Below the pieces are notes generated by a model. That model searched no databases, was not told where the DNA came from, and was given only the letters and a program-made list of their open reading frames with translations. Position numbers and translations under genes: made by a program. 64,000 nucleotides of DNA from JBCAWW01 sp045106675 (GTDB lineage: Bacteria; Bacteroidota; Bacteroidia; J057): assembly GCA_045106675.1 (NCBI GenBank), contig JBGCFA010000014.1, forward strand, positions 35,567 to 99,566, in the 5' to 3' direction. Positions 27,671-36,145 of this stretch are shown here, piece by piece. The first letter of the stretch is position 1. Each line of letters opens with the position of its first letter.

Positions 27671-30600
27671 ATGAAAAAAATCCTTGCTCTGCTTGTGGCG
27701 GCTCTCCTTGGAGTCTCCCAAATTACCCCTTTATTTGCCCAGGCCGACTTTGTGGCGACGCCCAGCTCGGGTTGTGCGCCCTTAATCGCTACCTTTTTGG
27801 ATTTGACGCCCAATGCTGTCTCTTGGGATTGGGATTTTGGCAATGGCAATAGCTCATCGCTTCAGTCTCCCGGCTTGATTTACAATAATGCTGGAACCTA
27901 TACTGTGCGGATGATTGTAACCTATGCCAATGGTATTCAGGATACCGTAATCAAACCAAATTACATTACCGTTTTCTCTAGTCCTGTAGCTGATTTTAGT
28001 GTCAATCCCAATCAAGTTTGTCAAGGGGATTCGGTGCAGTTTTTAGATCAGAGTATTTTGGGCTCTGGGACAAATTTGACGGTTAGCTGGGATTTTGGAG
28101 ACGGAATCACAACTAGCATCCAAAATCCTAAACATGCTTATCAAAATGCAGGGATTTATAGTGTCATCTATGCGATCATTGATGAAAATGCTTGTAGTGA
28201 TCTCTTGATACTGCCAAATTTAATCGAAGTGGATTCGATCCCTAACGCAAGCTTTACTTTTGACATTGGCTTTAGTTGTACCGCTCCGGTAACGGTTAGC
28301 TTTACCGCAGATGATACCCTCTTAAGTTTACAGCATTTTTGGGACTTTGGGGATGGCAATACTTCCACGCAAACTAATCCACAGCATACTTATACCAGTT
28401 TTGGCGTATTCACAGTATTGCATACACTCGGCTCTGCAACCCTTGCTTGTACCGATTCTTTTACGGTCCAAAATGCGGTTACTATTGGTAATATTTCTCC
28501 AACCATCAACTTGCAACCAAGCATTCCTTGTGAAAATAGCCCGATCACTTTTAGCACCAATGCAGGCAATAATGCAACTCATGACTGGGATTTTGGGGAC
28601 GGCGGAATTGCGAGTTCGGCGCAGCCGACCCATACTTACAGCAGTCCGGGAAGCTATACAGTATCAGTCTCAGTAATCGATCCCAATGGTTGTATGACAG
28701 ATTCTATGATTAACATTAGTGTCGGTCAATTACCAATGCCTGCTTTTAGTACGGTGGATACTTTTAGCTGTTCGCTCCCTTTTACGGTCAACTTTACTGA
28801 TAACTCTCAGAACACAGTGGCTTGGCTATGGGATTTTGGGGATGGTAATACCTCAACCCAAGCTAATCCTAGTCATATTTATACGGTTGAAGGATTATTT
28901 GATGTGAGTCTTACTGTCTTTAGCGCTGATAGCTGTAGCAGAACGTTGATCCAAAGTGCGCTGGTGGAAGTTTTACCGCCAGTAGCTAGGATTTTAGGAA
29001 CACCGCGAGATGGTTGTGCGCCGCTCAATGTCAATTTTGCTTATATCCCGAATGGGGCTAATATCACTAGTTGGCAATGGAGTTTTGGTGACGGTGGGAC
29101 TTCTACCCTAGCTACGCCCAGCTATGTGTATCTCAATCCTGGCAACTATGATGTGCAACTGATTGTCAATGATGCAAGTGGTTGTACAGATACGCTGCTT
29201 CGCACTGGATATATTGAAGTAGGGCAGTTGCCAACAGCAGACTTTACGGTGGATACCACTATCGCCTGTCTGGATCAATCCCTACAGTTTACTAATCTGG
29301 CATCCAATGCTCTCACTTTTATCTGGGATTTTGGTGATGGAGGAACTTCTTTTCTCCCTAATCCTATTTATACTTATACAGACACAGGCTTTTTTGATGT
29401 GAGTCTGGTGGTAGAAAACAATGGTTGTACAGATACACTTATTCTAACAGATTATATCTATATCAATCCTCCCAAGGTCTCCTTTTTGGCTGATACGACC
29501 TTCTCTTGTGATACTCCACTGACGGTTACCTTTACAGATTTTTCCTTTGGTGCGAATCTATGGCAGTGGGACTTTGGAGATGGGAGTATCGATTCCATCC
29601 CCAGTCCTGTTCATACATTTACCCAAAGCGGAGCCTTTCTCGTTTCCTTGGTAGTTACAGACACTTTGACTGGTTGTAGTGATCAGCAAAATATGCAAAT
29701 CTCCATTGAGCCCATGGTGGCTGAGTTTGCCTATTCAGATACGACTGGTTGTGCTCCTTTCCCGATATTTTTTAATAATACCTCCTCTAACTTTACTTCG
29801 CAGTACATAAATATAGTGGGCGCTACTATCTATACTGGGCAGACTAGTGGGCCTACTTTAACGGTGCTAAATCCCGGAGTATATGATGTTTTTATGGCTG
29901 CAACCAATGCTTTGGGCTGTACAGATACGATCTCTAAGCCTGGTTTACTCACCGTAAATGGCCCCGTAGTAGATATCATTGCTTCCCCCGATTCCGGTTG
30001 CAATCCATTGCCCGTTCAATTTGGCAGTAGTACCGTGACCACAACTCCTGTCACTAGCTTGACTTGGTACTTTGGTGATGGCAATACCTCAAATCAAGCT
30101 AACCCACTGCATACTTATACAACTCCCGGTTCTTTTCCTGTGAGTATCAGTGTTACAGATATGGACGGGTGTACAGACAGTACTCAATTAAATAATGCCA
30201 TTCTAGTCAGTGAGCCTACGGCAGATTTTGTCTCGCCTTCACCTATAGATTGCCCCGGTGTGCCTATTTCTTTTAATAATCTAAGTGCGGGTATCAATCT
30301 CAGCTATGCTTGGGACTTTGGTGATGGAGGAACTTCAAATCAATCTAATCCTTCGCATGTCTATGCTAACAATGGCGTTTATACTATTGCCCTAACTGTA
30401 ACGGATGTCAATGGGTGTATGCATACTGAAACGAAGCTAAATTATGTAACAATCGCTGATCTAGTTGCGGGATTTACCGCTGATACTACTTCTGCGAGTT
30501 GTCCCCCTTTATTGGTCAACTTTACTTCTAGCAGTTCGCTCAATGGAAACAATACTTACCAATGGGACTTTGGCGATGGTACTACTTCTACTCAGCTCAA

Positions 30601-33376
30601 CCCTTCTCACATTTACGCCATTCCTGGTACTTTTGATGTTAGTCTAATCATCACGACTGGTAGTGGTTGCGCTGATACTGTCCTTGCTCCAAGTTTGATT
30701 GATCTAGCAGGGCCTTACGGGACCTTCTCTTTTAGCCCTGACTCTGGTTGTCCCTCTTTGGATGTGTTTGTCGATGTTGATCCTACCAATACTGTTTTGT
30801 ACCAGTACGATATGGGGGATGGTACATTGACCAATTCTGCTGATTCCAATTATGTCCATACTTATACCTTGCCCGGTACTTACTTTCCGCAAATCAATCT
30901 CAATGATGGTCTTGGCTGTGATGTATTGATCACTTCTGCGACACCTGTTGTCGTATTTCCATTACCTACTGCTGCATTTACCGTGAGTCAAAATATTGTG
31001 TGTGACTCTGGAACGGTATTATTCTTTGATATGAGTAGTGCGAGCGCAGGCATTACTTCTTGGCTATGGGATTTTGGTGATGGTAGCAGCTCGGCTACTG
31101 CAAACCCTATTCATACTTATAATCAAAGTGGCTCATTCGATGTAAGCTTGGTGGTCTTTTCTGATGATGGTTGCTCAGATACCTTATTGATGCCCAATCT
31201 GATTCAAGTAGTCTCTTCCCCTCTGGCAGATATTGCAGTCTTAGATTCTGTGGGATGCCAGATATTTACCCTTGATTTATTAGATAACTCGACTCCAACT
31301 AATTCGCCACTGATCGATTGGCAATGGGACTTTGGTGATGCTAGCCCTTTGGGAGTCGGTAATACCGTTACTCATAGTTATGGTACTGTTGGCACCTATA
31401 TGAGTTCACTAGTCATTACAGATAGTTTGGGCTGTTCTGATACAGCTTACCAGTCTATTGAAGTTTTGCCTTTACCGAATCCAGACTTTATCGTTTTACC
31501 TGATAGCTTTGGTTGCGCACCTTTCATTGGACAATTTCAGGATATTACGGTAGGTGCTGTTGATTGGCAATGGGACTTTGGGGATGGTTCTGCGCCGCAG
31601 TTCGCTTCTAGTCCTTCTCATCTGTACCAGAACGATGGGATCTATAGTGTAAGCCTCATCGTAACGGATATCAACAGCTGCGTAGATAGTATCACTAAAA
31701 TCAATTATATCAATCTCGCTCATCCAGTCGCCGATTTTGATTTTAATACTCCTGTCTGCCCACAGGAGGTTGTTACCTTGACCGATCAAAGTATCTCTGA
31801 CACTTCCCTTGTTTATTGGGAGTGGGATTATGGGGATGGACAAGGTGGTATCGGCAATCCTGCTTTTCATACTTATAATGCTTCTGGTTTTTATGATGTA
31901 GAATTGATTGTAGCGGATTTCTTTGGTTGCCGCGATACTGTATCAATTCAAGATGCAATTGAAGTCTTGATCAATGAAGTACCTCTTCCTCCTGCGGTTA
32001 ATTTTGTTAGTGTGGTAAACAATAACGCTATTAATATCAGCTGGGAGCCTTATCAGAGTACGCTCAATGATTTTGGAGAATATGTCATCCATCGACAAGA
32101 AAATGGGGGTGGGTATCAGGAAGTTTTCTCAACCACTAACATCAATCAGCTACAGTATAATGATATCGGCATTGATACTCGTTCCAATCAATACTGCTAT
32201 CGCCTCCAAGTTCGCAACTATTGTGGTCTAGGTTCTGAACTAGGTGCTAGTGTGGAGCATTGTGCAGTTAATTTGAGCAGTATGTCTCTGCCTGAACAAA
32301 TTGAACTCAACTGGACCCCATATGAGGGCTGGCCCAATGGGGTAGAGGAGTACCAAGTTTATCGAGTGCTTGATTATAGTACCACGAATGCGGTGCTACT
32401 CAATACCGTTCCCGGTAATGTCTTGACCTATCTTGATGCCGAGATGAATTGTGAGGAGGCATTTAGCTATCGGATCGAGGCTATCGCGAGAAATACGGCC
32501 TTTACGAGCTGGAGTGATACGAGTCGTAATCGTCCGATTCATGCTCGCATACAGGATGAGGCTCATATCTTGAGAGCCAGTGTGCAGGACAACCTCAATA
32601 TACTCTTAGAATGGGAGCTACCAGCCGTTCCCGGTTTAGTTGAATACTTGATCGAAAAGAATGATGGCTCTGGTTTCCAATCATTGGCCAATGGACCGAT
32701 TGCGACTAGTACCTTTTCATATGTCGATGCTATGGTAGATGTGAGTGTCCAGCCTTATGATTATCGGGCCTTTGCGATTGATACCTGCGGAGACCTAACT
32801 CCTGTTGGACGGCTGGGCCGAACGATCTTACTCAAAGCTAATTATAGCAATGGTCGAGTACAGCTTGATTGGTCTGGCTATGAGCAATGGGAGCAAGGGG
32901 TCGAAAAGTATCAAATTGAGGTGTACAATGAATCCACTGGGCAATTTAGCTTACAAGCCGAAGTAGGTGGTGGCAACCTTAATTACCTAGATGAAGATGC
33001 TGATATAGGGCAACCAATCAACTGCTATCGAATTACCGCCATCGAGCTAGGAGGTAATCTCGCCATCAGTCACTCTAACGAAGTCTGTGTGACCCTTGAC
33101 CCGCTTATTTTTGCTCCTTCCGCTTTCACGCCAAACAATGATGGGAAAAATGATCGTTTTGTCCTCAAAGGGACCTTTGTCGATGAGTTTAGAATGGACA
33201 TTTACAATCGCTGGGGTCAATTGATCTTTACTACCTTAGATATCAATGAAGGTTGGGATGGATCAATGAGAGACGGTAGTATGGCACCAGAAGGTGTTTA
33301 TGTCTTTGTCGCAACAGGAAATGGCTACAGTGGGCTTGGAAATAGGCGTTCGGGCACCGTAACTTTGATGAGATAA
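27671..33376 (+). CDS. Giant PKD-repeat surface protein with gliding-motility-associated (type B T9SS) C-terminus
   Basis: The ATG at 27671 opens a signal peptide (MKKILALLVAALLGVSQITP, cleavage after LFA). I count about sixteen recognisable PKD domains by their WDFGDG-type motif, plus one worn copy near residue 690-760, up to about residue 1435. About four FN3-like domains follow (to about 1800), then a CHU_C/gliding-motility C-terminal domain (FAPSAFTPNNDGKNDRF ... YNRWGQLIF ... GTVTLMR), the type B T9SS sorting signal. It is probably a surface adhesin. An unusual number of Cys residues occurs at the same place in many PKD units, suggesting disulphides. Confidence 0.93.
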   Translation: MKKILALLVAALLGVSQITPLFAQADFVATPSSGCAPLIATFLDLTPNAVSWDWDFGNGNSSSLQSPGLIYNNAGTYTVRMIVTYANGIQDTVIKPNYITVFSSPVADFSVNPNQVCQGDSVQFLDQSILGSGTNLTVSWDFGDGITTSIQNPKHAYQNAGIYSVIYAIIDENACSDLLILPNLIEVDSIPNASFTFDIGFSCTAPVTVSFTADDTLLSLQHFWDFGDGNTSTQTNPQHTYTSFGVFTVLHTLGSATLACTDSFTVQNAVTIGNISPTINLQPSIPCENSPITFSTNAGNNATHDWDFGDGGIASSAQPTHTYSSPGSYTVSVSVIDPNGCMTDSMINISVGQLPMPAFSTVDTFSCSLPFTVNFTDNSQNTVAWLWDFGDGNTSTQANPSHIYTVEGLFDVSLTVFSADSCSRTLIQSALVEVLPPVARILGTPRDGCAPLNVNFAYIPNGANITSWQWSFGDGGTSTLATPSYVYLNPGNYDVQLIVNDASGCTDTLLRTGYIEVGQLPTADFTVDTTIACLDQSLQFTNLASNALTFIWDFGDGGTSFLPNPIYTYTDTGFFDVSLVVENNGCTDTLILTDYIYINPPKVSFLADTTFSCDTPLTVTFTDFSFGANLWQWDFGDGSIDSIPSPVHTFTQSGAFLVSLVVTDTLTGCSDQQNMQISIEPMVAEFAYSDTTGCAPFPIFFNNTSSNFTSQYINIVGATIYTGQTSGPTLTVLNPGVYDVFMAATNALGCTDTISKPGLLTVNGPVVDIIASPDSGCNPLPVQFGSSTVTTTPVTSLTWYFGDGNTSNQANPLHTYTTPGSFPVSISVTDMDGCTDSTQLNNAILVSEPTADFVSPSPIDCPGVPISFNNLSAGINLSYAWDFGDGGTSNQSNPSHVYANNGVYTIALTVTDVNGCMHTETKLNYVTIADLVAGFTADTTSASCPPLLVNFTSSSSLNGNNTYQWDFGDGTTSTQLNPSHIYAIPGTFDVSLIITTGSGCADTVLAPSLIDLAGPYGTFSFSPDSGCPSLDVFVDVDPTNTVLYQYDMGDGTLTNSADSNYVHTYTLPGTYFPQINLNDGLGCDVLITSATPVVVFPLPTAAFTVSQNIVCDSGTVLFFDMSSASAGITSWLWDFGDGSSSATANPIHTYNQSGSFDVSLVVFSDDGCSDTLLMPNLIQVVSSPLADIAVLDSVGCQIFTLDLLDNSTPTNSPLIDWQWDFGDASPLGVGNTVTHSYGTVGTYMSSLVITDSLGCSDTAYQSIEVLPLPNPDFIVLPDSFGCAPFIGQFQDITVGAVDWQWDFGDGSAPQFASSPSHLYQNDGIYSVSLIVTDINSCVDSITKINYINLAHPVADFDFNTPVCPQEVVTLTDQSISDTSLVYWEWDYGDGQGGIGNPAFHTYNASGFYDVELIVADFFGCRDTVSIQDAIEVLINEVPLPPAVNFVSVVNNNAINISWEPYQSTLNDFGEYVIHRQENGGGYQEVFSTTNINQLQYNDIGIDTRSNQYCYRLQVRNYCGLGSELGASVEHCAVNLSSMSLPEQIELNWTPYEGWPNGVEEYQVYRVLDYSTTNAVLLNTVPGNVLTYLDAEMNCEEAFSYRIEAIARNTAFTSWSDTSRNRPIHARIQDEAHILRASVQDNLNILLEWELPAVPGLVEYLIEKNDGSGFQSLANGPIATSTFSYVDAMVDVSVQPYDYRAFAIDTCGDLTPVGRLGRTILLKANYSNGRVQLDWSGYEQWEQGVEKYQIEVYNESTGQFSLQAEVGGGNLNYLDEDADIGQPINCYRITAIELGGNLAISHSNEVCVTLDPLIFAPSAFTPNNDGKNDRFVLKGTFVDEFRMDIYNRWGQLIFTTLDINEGWDGSMRDGSMAPEGVYVFVATGNGYSGLGNRRSGTVTLMR
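33345..33359 (-). repeat. Hairpin-AACGCC element
   Basis: On the minus strand CGG-TGC-CCG is followed by AACGCC, inside the conserved C-terminal sorting domain of the PKD protein. Confidence 0.6.
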
Positions 33377-33389
33377 GCTTGTTAAGTCG

Positions 33390-33442
33390 GTAGTCAGTAG
33401 GCCGTATAAATTATGAAAACCTAATTACGGTCTCCTGACTAC
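33390..33442. terminator. Long inverted repeat between the PKD adhesin and msrC
   Basis: A 17-base arm (33390-33406) pairs with 33426-33442 with one mismatch and one wobble, around a 19-base loop. There is no clean T-run, so it may be a terminator or a 5'-UTR structure of msrC. Confidence 0.5.
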
Positions 33443-33463
33443 TTACTTCTTAACTAGAACAAA

Positions 33464-33958
33464 ATGTCCGAATCCATATACATCTCTGAAGGTCTGACGC
33501 GTGAGCAAGCTTACGAAGAACTTTTACCCCAAATCGAAGCCGTTATTAGCGGTGAAACCGATCTTATTGCCAATTTGGCCAATGTGAGCGCTATGCTCAA
33601 AGAGGCTTTGGGCTTCTTTTGGATTGGTTTTTATCGTTGGAATGGGGAAGAATTAGTCTTGGGGCCATTTCAGGGCCCACTCGCTTGTACACGTATTGCT
33701 TTGGGTAAAGGCGTTTGTGGCTCTAGCGCCGAACGTCAGGAAACCCTCATCGTAGCCGATGTGGAGTTGTTTCCGGGACATATTGCATGTAGCGCTCTTT
33801 CGCGCTCGGAGATAGTCGTTCCACTAGTGGTAAATAATGAGACACAGCTCATCTTAGATGTCGATAGTGATCAGGTCGATGACTTTTCGGTAGTTGATCA
33901 ACAATATTTGGAACGCCTCATGGCTAAGATAGCAGAGCTTCACTTTCGGACTCCGTAA
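33464..33958 (+). CDS. msrC: Free methionine-(R)-sulfoxide reductase (GAF domain)
   Basis: This is a single GAF-domain protein of 164 residues, the normal fRMsr length. The three cysteines used by the family are present with the same spacing as in E. coli: C75 (GPLACTRI), C85 (GKGVCGSS) and C109 (GHIACSALSRSEIVVP). It reduces free methionine-R-sulfoxide in the cytoplasm using thioredoxin. Its 3' end overlaps the convergent small outer-membrane protein gene by 19 bases. Confidence 0.92.
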   Translation: MSESIYISEGLTREQAYEELLPQIEAVISGETDLIANLANVSAMLKEALGFFWIGFYRWNGEELVLGPFQGPLACTRIALGKGVCGSSAERQETLIVADVELFPGHIACSALSRSEIVVPLVVNNETQLILDVDSDQVDDFSVVDQQYLERLMAKIAELHFRTP

Positions 33959-34608
33959 GTCACGATGATTTCGAAGTTGATGTAGCGATGGCGTCCTCCA
34001 TCAAAAAAAGAACCAGTACCAGCGCCTGGGTCAGGATTTCGTAATACGTTCAAAATACCTACATTATAAAAACTGCCTACTCCGACGGTACCAAAATTAG
34101 TAGGCCAAATACCGGAAATACCTAATGGGAGACTTAGATACCAGGGGTTGAGTTCGCCAGAGGCACCATCTCGTAAAAAGCCTTCTTGGTAGAAGCGATA
34201 CCCCAGTACATAGCCAATTTTGGGGTTGAATGCACCAAATCGTGGACCTACTTTGAGATCCATTTCGATTCCACCAAAACCTACGCTCTGCTCTGGCGCA
34301 AAATCGGTCATGATCACTGGGAGATTAAATCCTTCCCCACCGTTTTTGAAAACAATGTTTCCGCCTATCTCATAGCCACTTCTAGGAGTATAATTGCTAT
34401 AGTAAACCCCAAATATTCCTGTAGTAAAGCCATTTGGAACCAGATTGTATTGCAAAGCTCTGGGGAAATAATTGATGTTACTCGCAAAGCGAAGGCCAAT
34501 CCCTTTCATCTGGTCCAAGCGATCGATCTCTAATGCGGTACTATCCTGTGCCCGCAGACTCATTTGAGTTAACAATATCAGGAGGGATAAGGCTAGCTTG
34601 AAATTCAT
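33940..34608 (-). CDS. Small outer-membrane beta-barrel-like protein, function unknown
   Basis: A signal peptide (MNFKLALSLLILLTQMSLRA) precedes about 200 residues of alternating hydrophobic, aromatic and glycine residues with repeated turns (for example GYEIGGNIVFKNGG, FGGIEMDLKVGP, KIGYVLGYRFY), ending in an aromatic-containing strand (INFEIIVTYGV). This suggests an 8- to 10-strand barrel. I recognise no closer family. The gene starts 5 bases after the stop of the CCA-adding enzyme gene, so it is translated from the same message. Confidence 0.65.
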   Translation of the reverse strand: MNFKLALSLLILLTQMSLRAQDSTALEIDRLDQMKGIGLRFASNINYFPRALQYNLVPNGFTTGIFGVYYSNYTPRSGYEIGGNIVFKNGGEGFNLPVIMTDFAPEQSVGFGGIEMDLKVGPRFGAFNPKIGYVLGYRFYQEGFLRDGASGELNPWYLSLPLGISGIWPTNFGTVGVGSFYNVGILNVLRNPDPGAGTGSFFDGGRHRYINFEIIVTYGVRK

Positions 34609-34613
34609 CTTAT

Positions 34614-36026
34614 TTAGCTGTTGAGGTAATCTGGAGCAATTTTGTGCATAAAGGCAGTAGCCGCTTTGGGATCATTGGGGATTTCTCCCTCCAAGATCGC
34701 TTCTCTGATTGCATTTTTGATCAAACCCACCGTTTTACTGGGTTTAAGATCAAAGGTATCCATGATGGTTTTTCCGTCTATTGGTGGTTGCCAATTGCGA
34801 AGGTTGTCCCTTTCCTCTACTTCTCGGATACGGTCTTCTAGGACTTGATAATTACGTAAAAAACGCTGAACCTTCTTAGGATTTCGAGAAGTAATATCAC
34901 AACGGCAAAAATCGAGTAAATCATCAAGATCCTCACCAGCATCTACTACGATACGTCTGATCGCACTGTCCGAGACTTCTTCATTGACCAATGCAATCGG
35001 TCTTTGATGTAAACGAACCAACTTCTCCACGTATTTCATATCCTGATTCAAAGGCAATTTTAAGCGTTTGAATATTTTGGATACCATCCTTGCGCCTTTA
35101 TCCTCATGTCCATGAAAAGTCCAACCACTTTGCGGGCTATAGCGTTTGCAGACTGGTTTGGCTATATCATGCAGTATTGCTACCCAACGAAGCCACAGCT
35201 GATCACTGATCTCGGCGACATTGTCTAATACCTGGAGAGTGTGGTAAAAATTATCTTTATGTCCACGACCATTGACCAGTTCAATCCCTTGCATCGCGGC
35301 CAGCTCAGGCAAGATGATTTCTAATAATCCAGTCTTAAATAAAATCTCTAAACCCAAAGAAGGGGCCTTGTTTGGCGCCGCCATGATCATCTTATTCAAT
35401 TCATCTTTGATGCGTTCTTGCGAGATGATCTTGATCCTTGCTTTATTCTTGCTGATCGCTTCATAAGTGCGTTCCTCAATGAGGAAACCCAATTGAGTCG
35501 CAAAGCGTATGGCTCTCAACATCCGCAGTGGATCGTCCGAAAAGGTGACATTTGGATCTGTAGGCGTTCTTATGATCCCATCTTTGAGATCTTGCAGTCC
35601 ATCAAAAGGATCAAATACTTCCCCTAGATCAGATTGGTTAAGTGATATGGACAAGGCATTGATCGTGAAATCTCGTCTCAGTTGATCTTCTTCTAGGCTT
35701 CCTTCTTCGACAAAAGGCTTGCGAGAATCGCGCTGATAGCTCTCCTTTCTGGCTCCAACAAACTCTACATCATAATCTCTATATCGGACCAGGGCTGTGC
35801 CAAAGTTTTCATATATGATTACTTCCTTTGCTTTTACGGCCTTGCCGAACGCTTGGGCCAAAGCGATCCCTTGCCCTTCTACTACTACGTCAATGTCCTT
35901 ACAAGGCCGTTGGAGTAGATGATCTCTTACAAAGCCTCCTATCAAATAAGCACGCACGTTTAGTTGAGAAGCAGCTTGCTGCAACTTTTCAAAAACCTCT
36001 CCCTGAAGGGCTGATTGTAAATTCAT
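34614..36026 (-). CDS. cca: CCA tRNA nucleotidyltransferase / poly(A) polymerase-type protein with HD domain
   Basis: The nucleotidyltransferase head has LIGGFVRDHLL followed by the metal-binding D44/D46 (KDIDVVVEG), then RRDFTINAL, the template helix region (DDPLRMLRAIRFATQLGF) and a C-terminal HD domain (GHKDNFYHTLQVLDNV ... AILHDIAKP ... FHGHEDKGA). It adds or repairs the 3' CCA of tRNAs in the cytoplasm; an HD domain often gives 2',3'-phosphodiesterase activity. At 470 residues it is the usual Bacteroidota form. I see no frame problem. Confidence 0.9.
   Translation of the reverse strand: MNLQSALQGEVFEKLQQAASQLNVRAYLIGGFVRDHLLQRPCKDIDVVVEGQGIALAQAFGKAVKAKEVIIYENFGTALVRYRDYDVEFVGARKESYQRDSRKPFVEEGSLEEDQLRRDFTINALSISLNQSDLGEVFDPFDGLQDLKDGIIRTPTDPNVTFSDDPLRMLRAIRFATQLGFLIEERTYEAISKNKARIKIISQERIKDELNKMIMAAPNKAPSLGLEILFKTGLLEIILPELAAMQGIELVNGRGHKDNFYHTLQVLDNVAEISDQLWLRWVAILHDIAKPVCKRYSPQSGWTFHGHEDKGARMVSKIFKRLKLPLNQDMKYVEKLVRLHQRPIALVNEEVSDSAIRRIVVDAGEDLDDLLDFCRCDITSRNPKKVQRFLRNYQVLEDRIREVEERDNLRNWQPPIDGKTIMDTFDLKPSKTVGLIKNAIREAILEGEIPNDPKAATAFMHKIAPDYLNS
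35469..35484 (-). repeat. Hairpin-AACGC element
   Basis: On the minus strand CCTC-ATT-GAGG (extendable to a 6-bp TTCCTC/GAGGAA stem) runs into AACGC. A second copy in the same gene, CGGC-CTT-GCCG followed by AACGCT, is at 35837-35853 (+). Confidence 0.65.
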
Positions 36027-36084
36027 GTAAGTAAAATGGACCTAAAAATACGATCTACTTAGATTTATTCTAGCCATAAAATCA

Positions 36085-36120
36085 GAAATTCCCCTCCCAA
36101 ATTAAAGGGAGAGGAATTTC
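36085..36120 (-). terminator. Terminator hairpin after the sugar-dehydrogenase-like gene
   Basis: GAAATTCCCCTCCC (36085-36098) pairs with GGGAGAGGAATTTC (36107-36120) with one wobble around an 8-base loop. It lies 26 bases beyond the stop codon in the minus direction, and TGATTTT follows it on that strand. Confidence 0.7.
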
Positions 36121-36145
36121 ATTGCCTTAATGTGGGGCAAATTCT

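Noticed and set aside
33940..33958. A frameshift at the end of msrC
   Set aside because: Both convergent genes are complete, and the 19-base overlap leaves all fRMsr cysteines intact.
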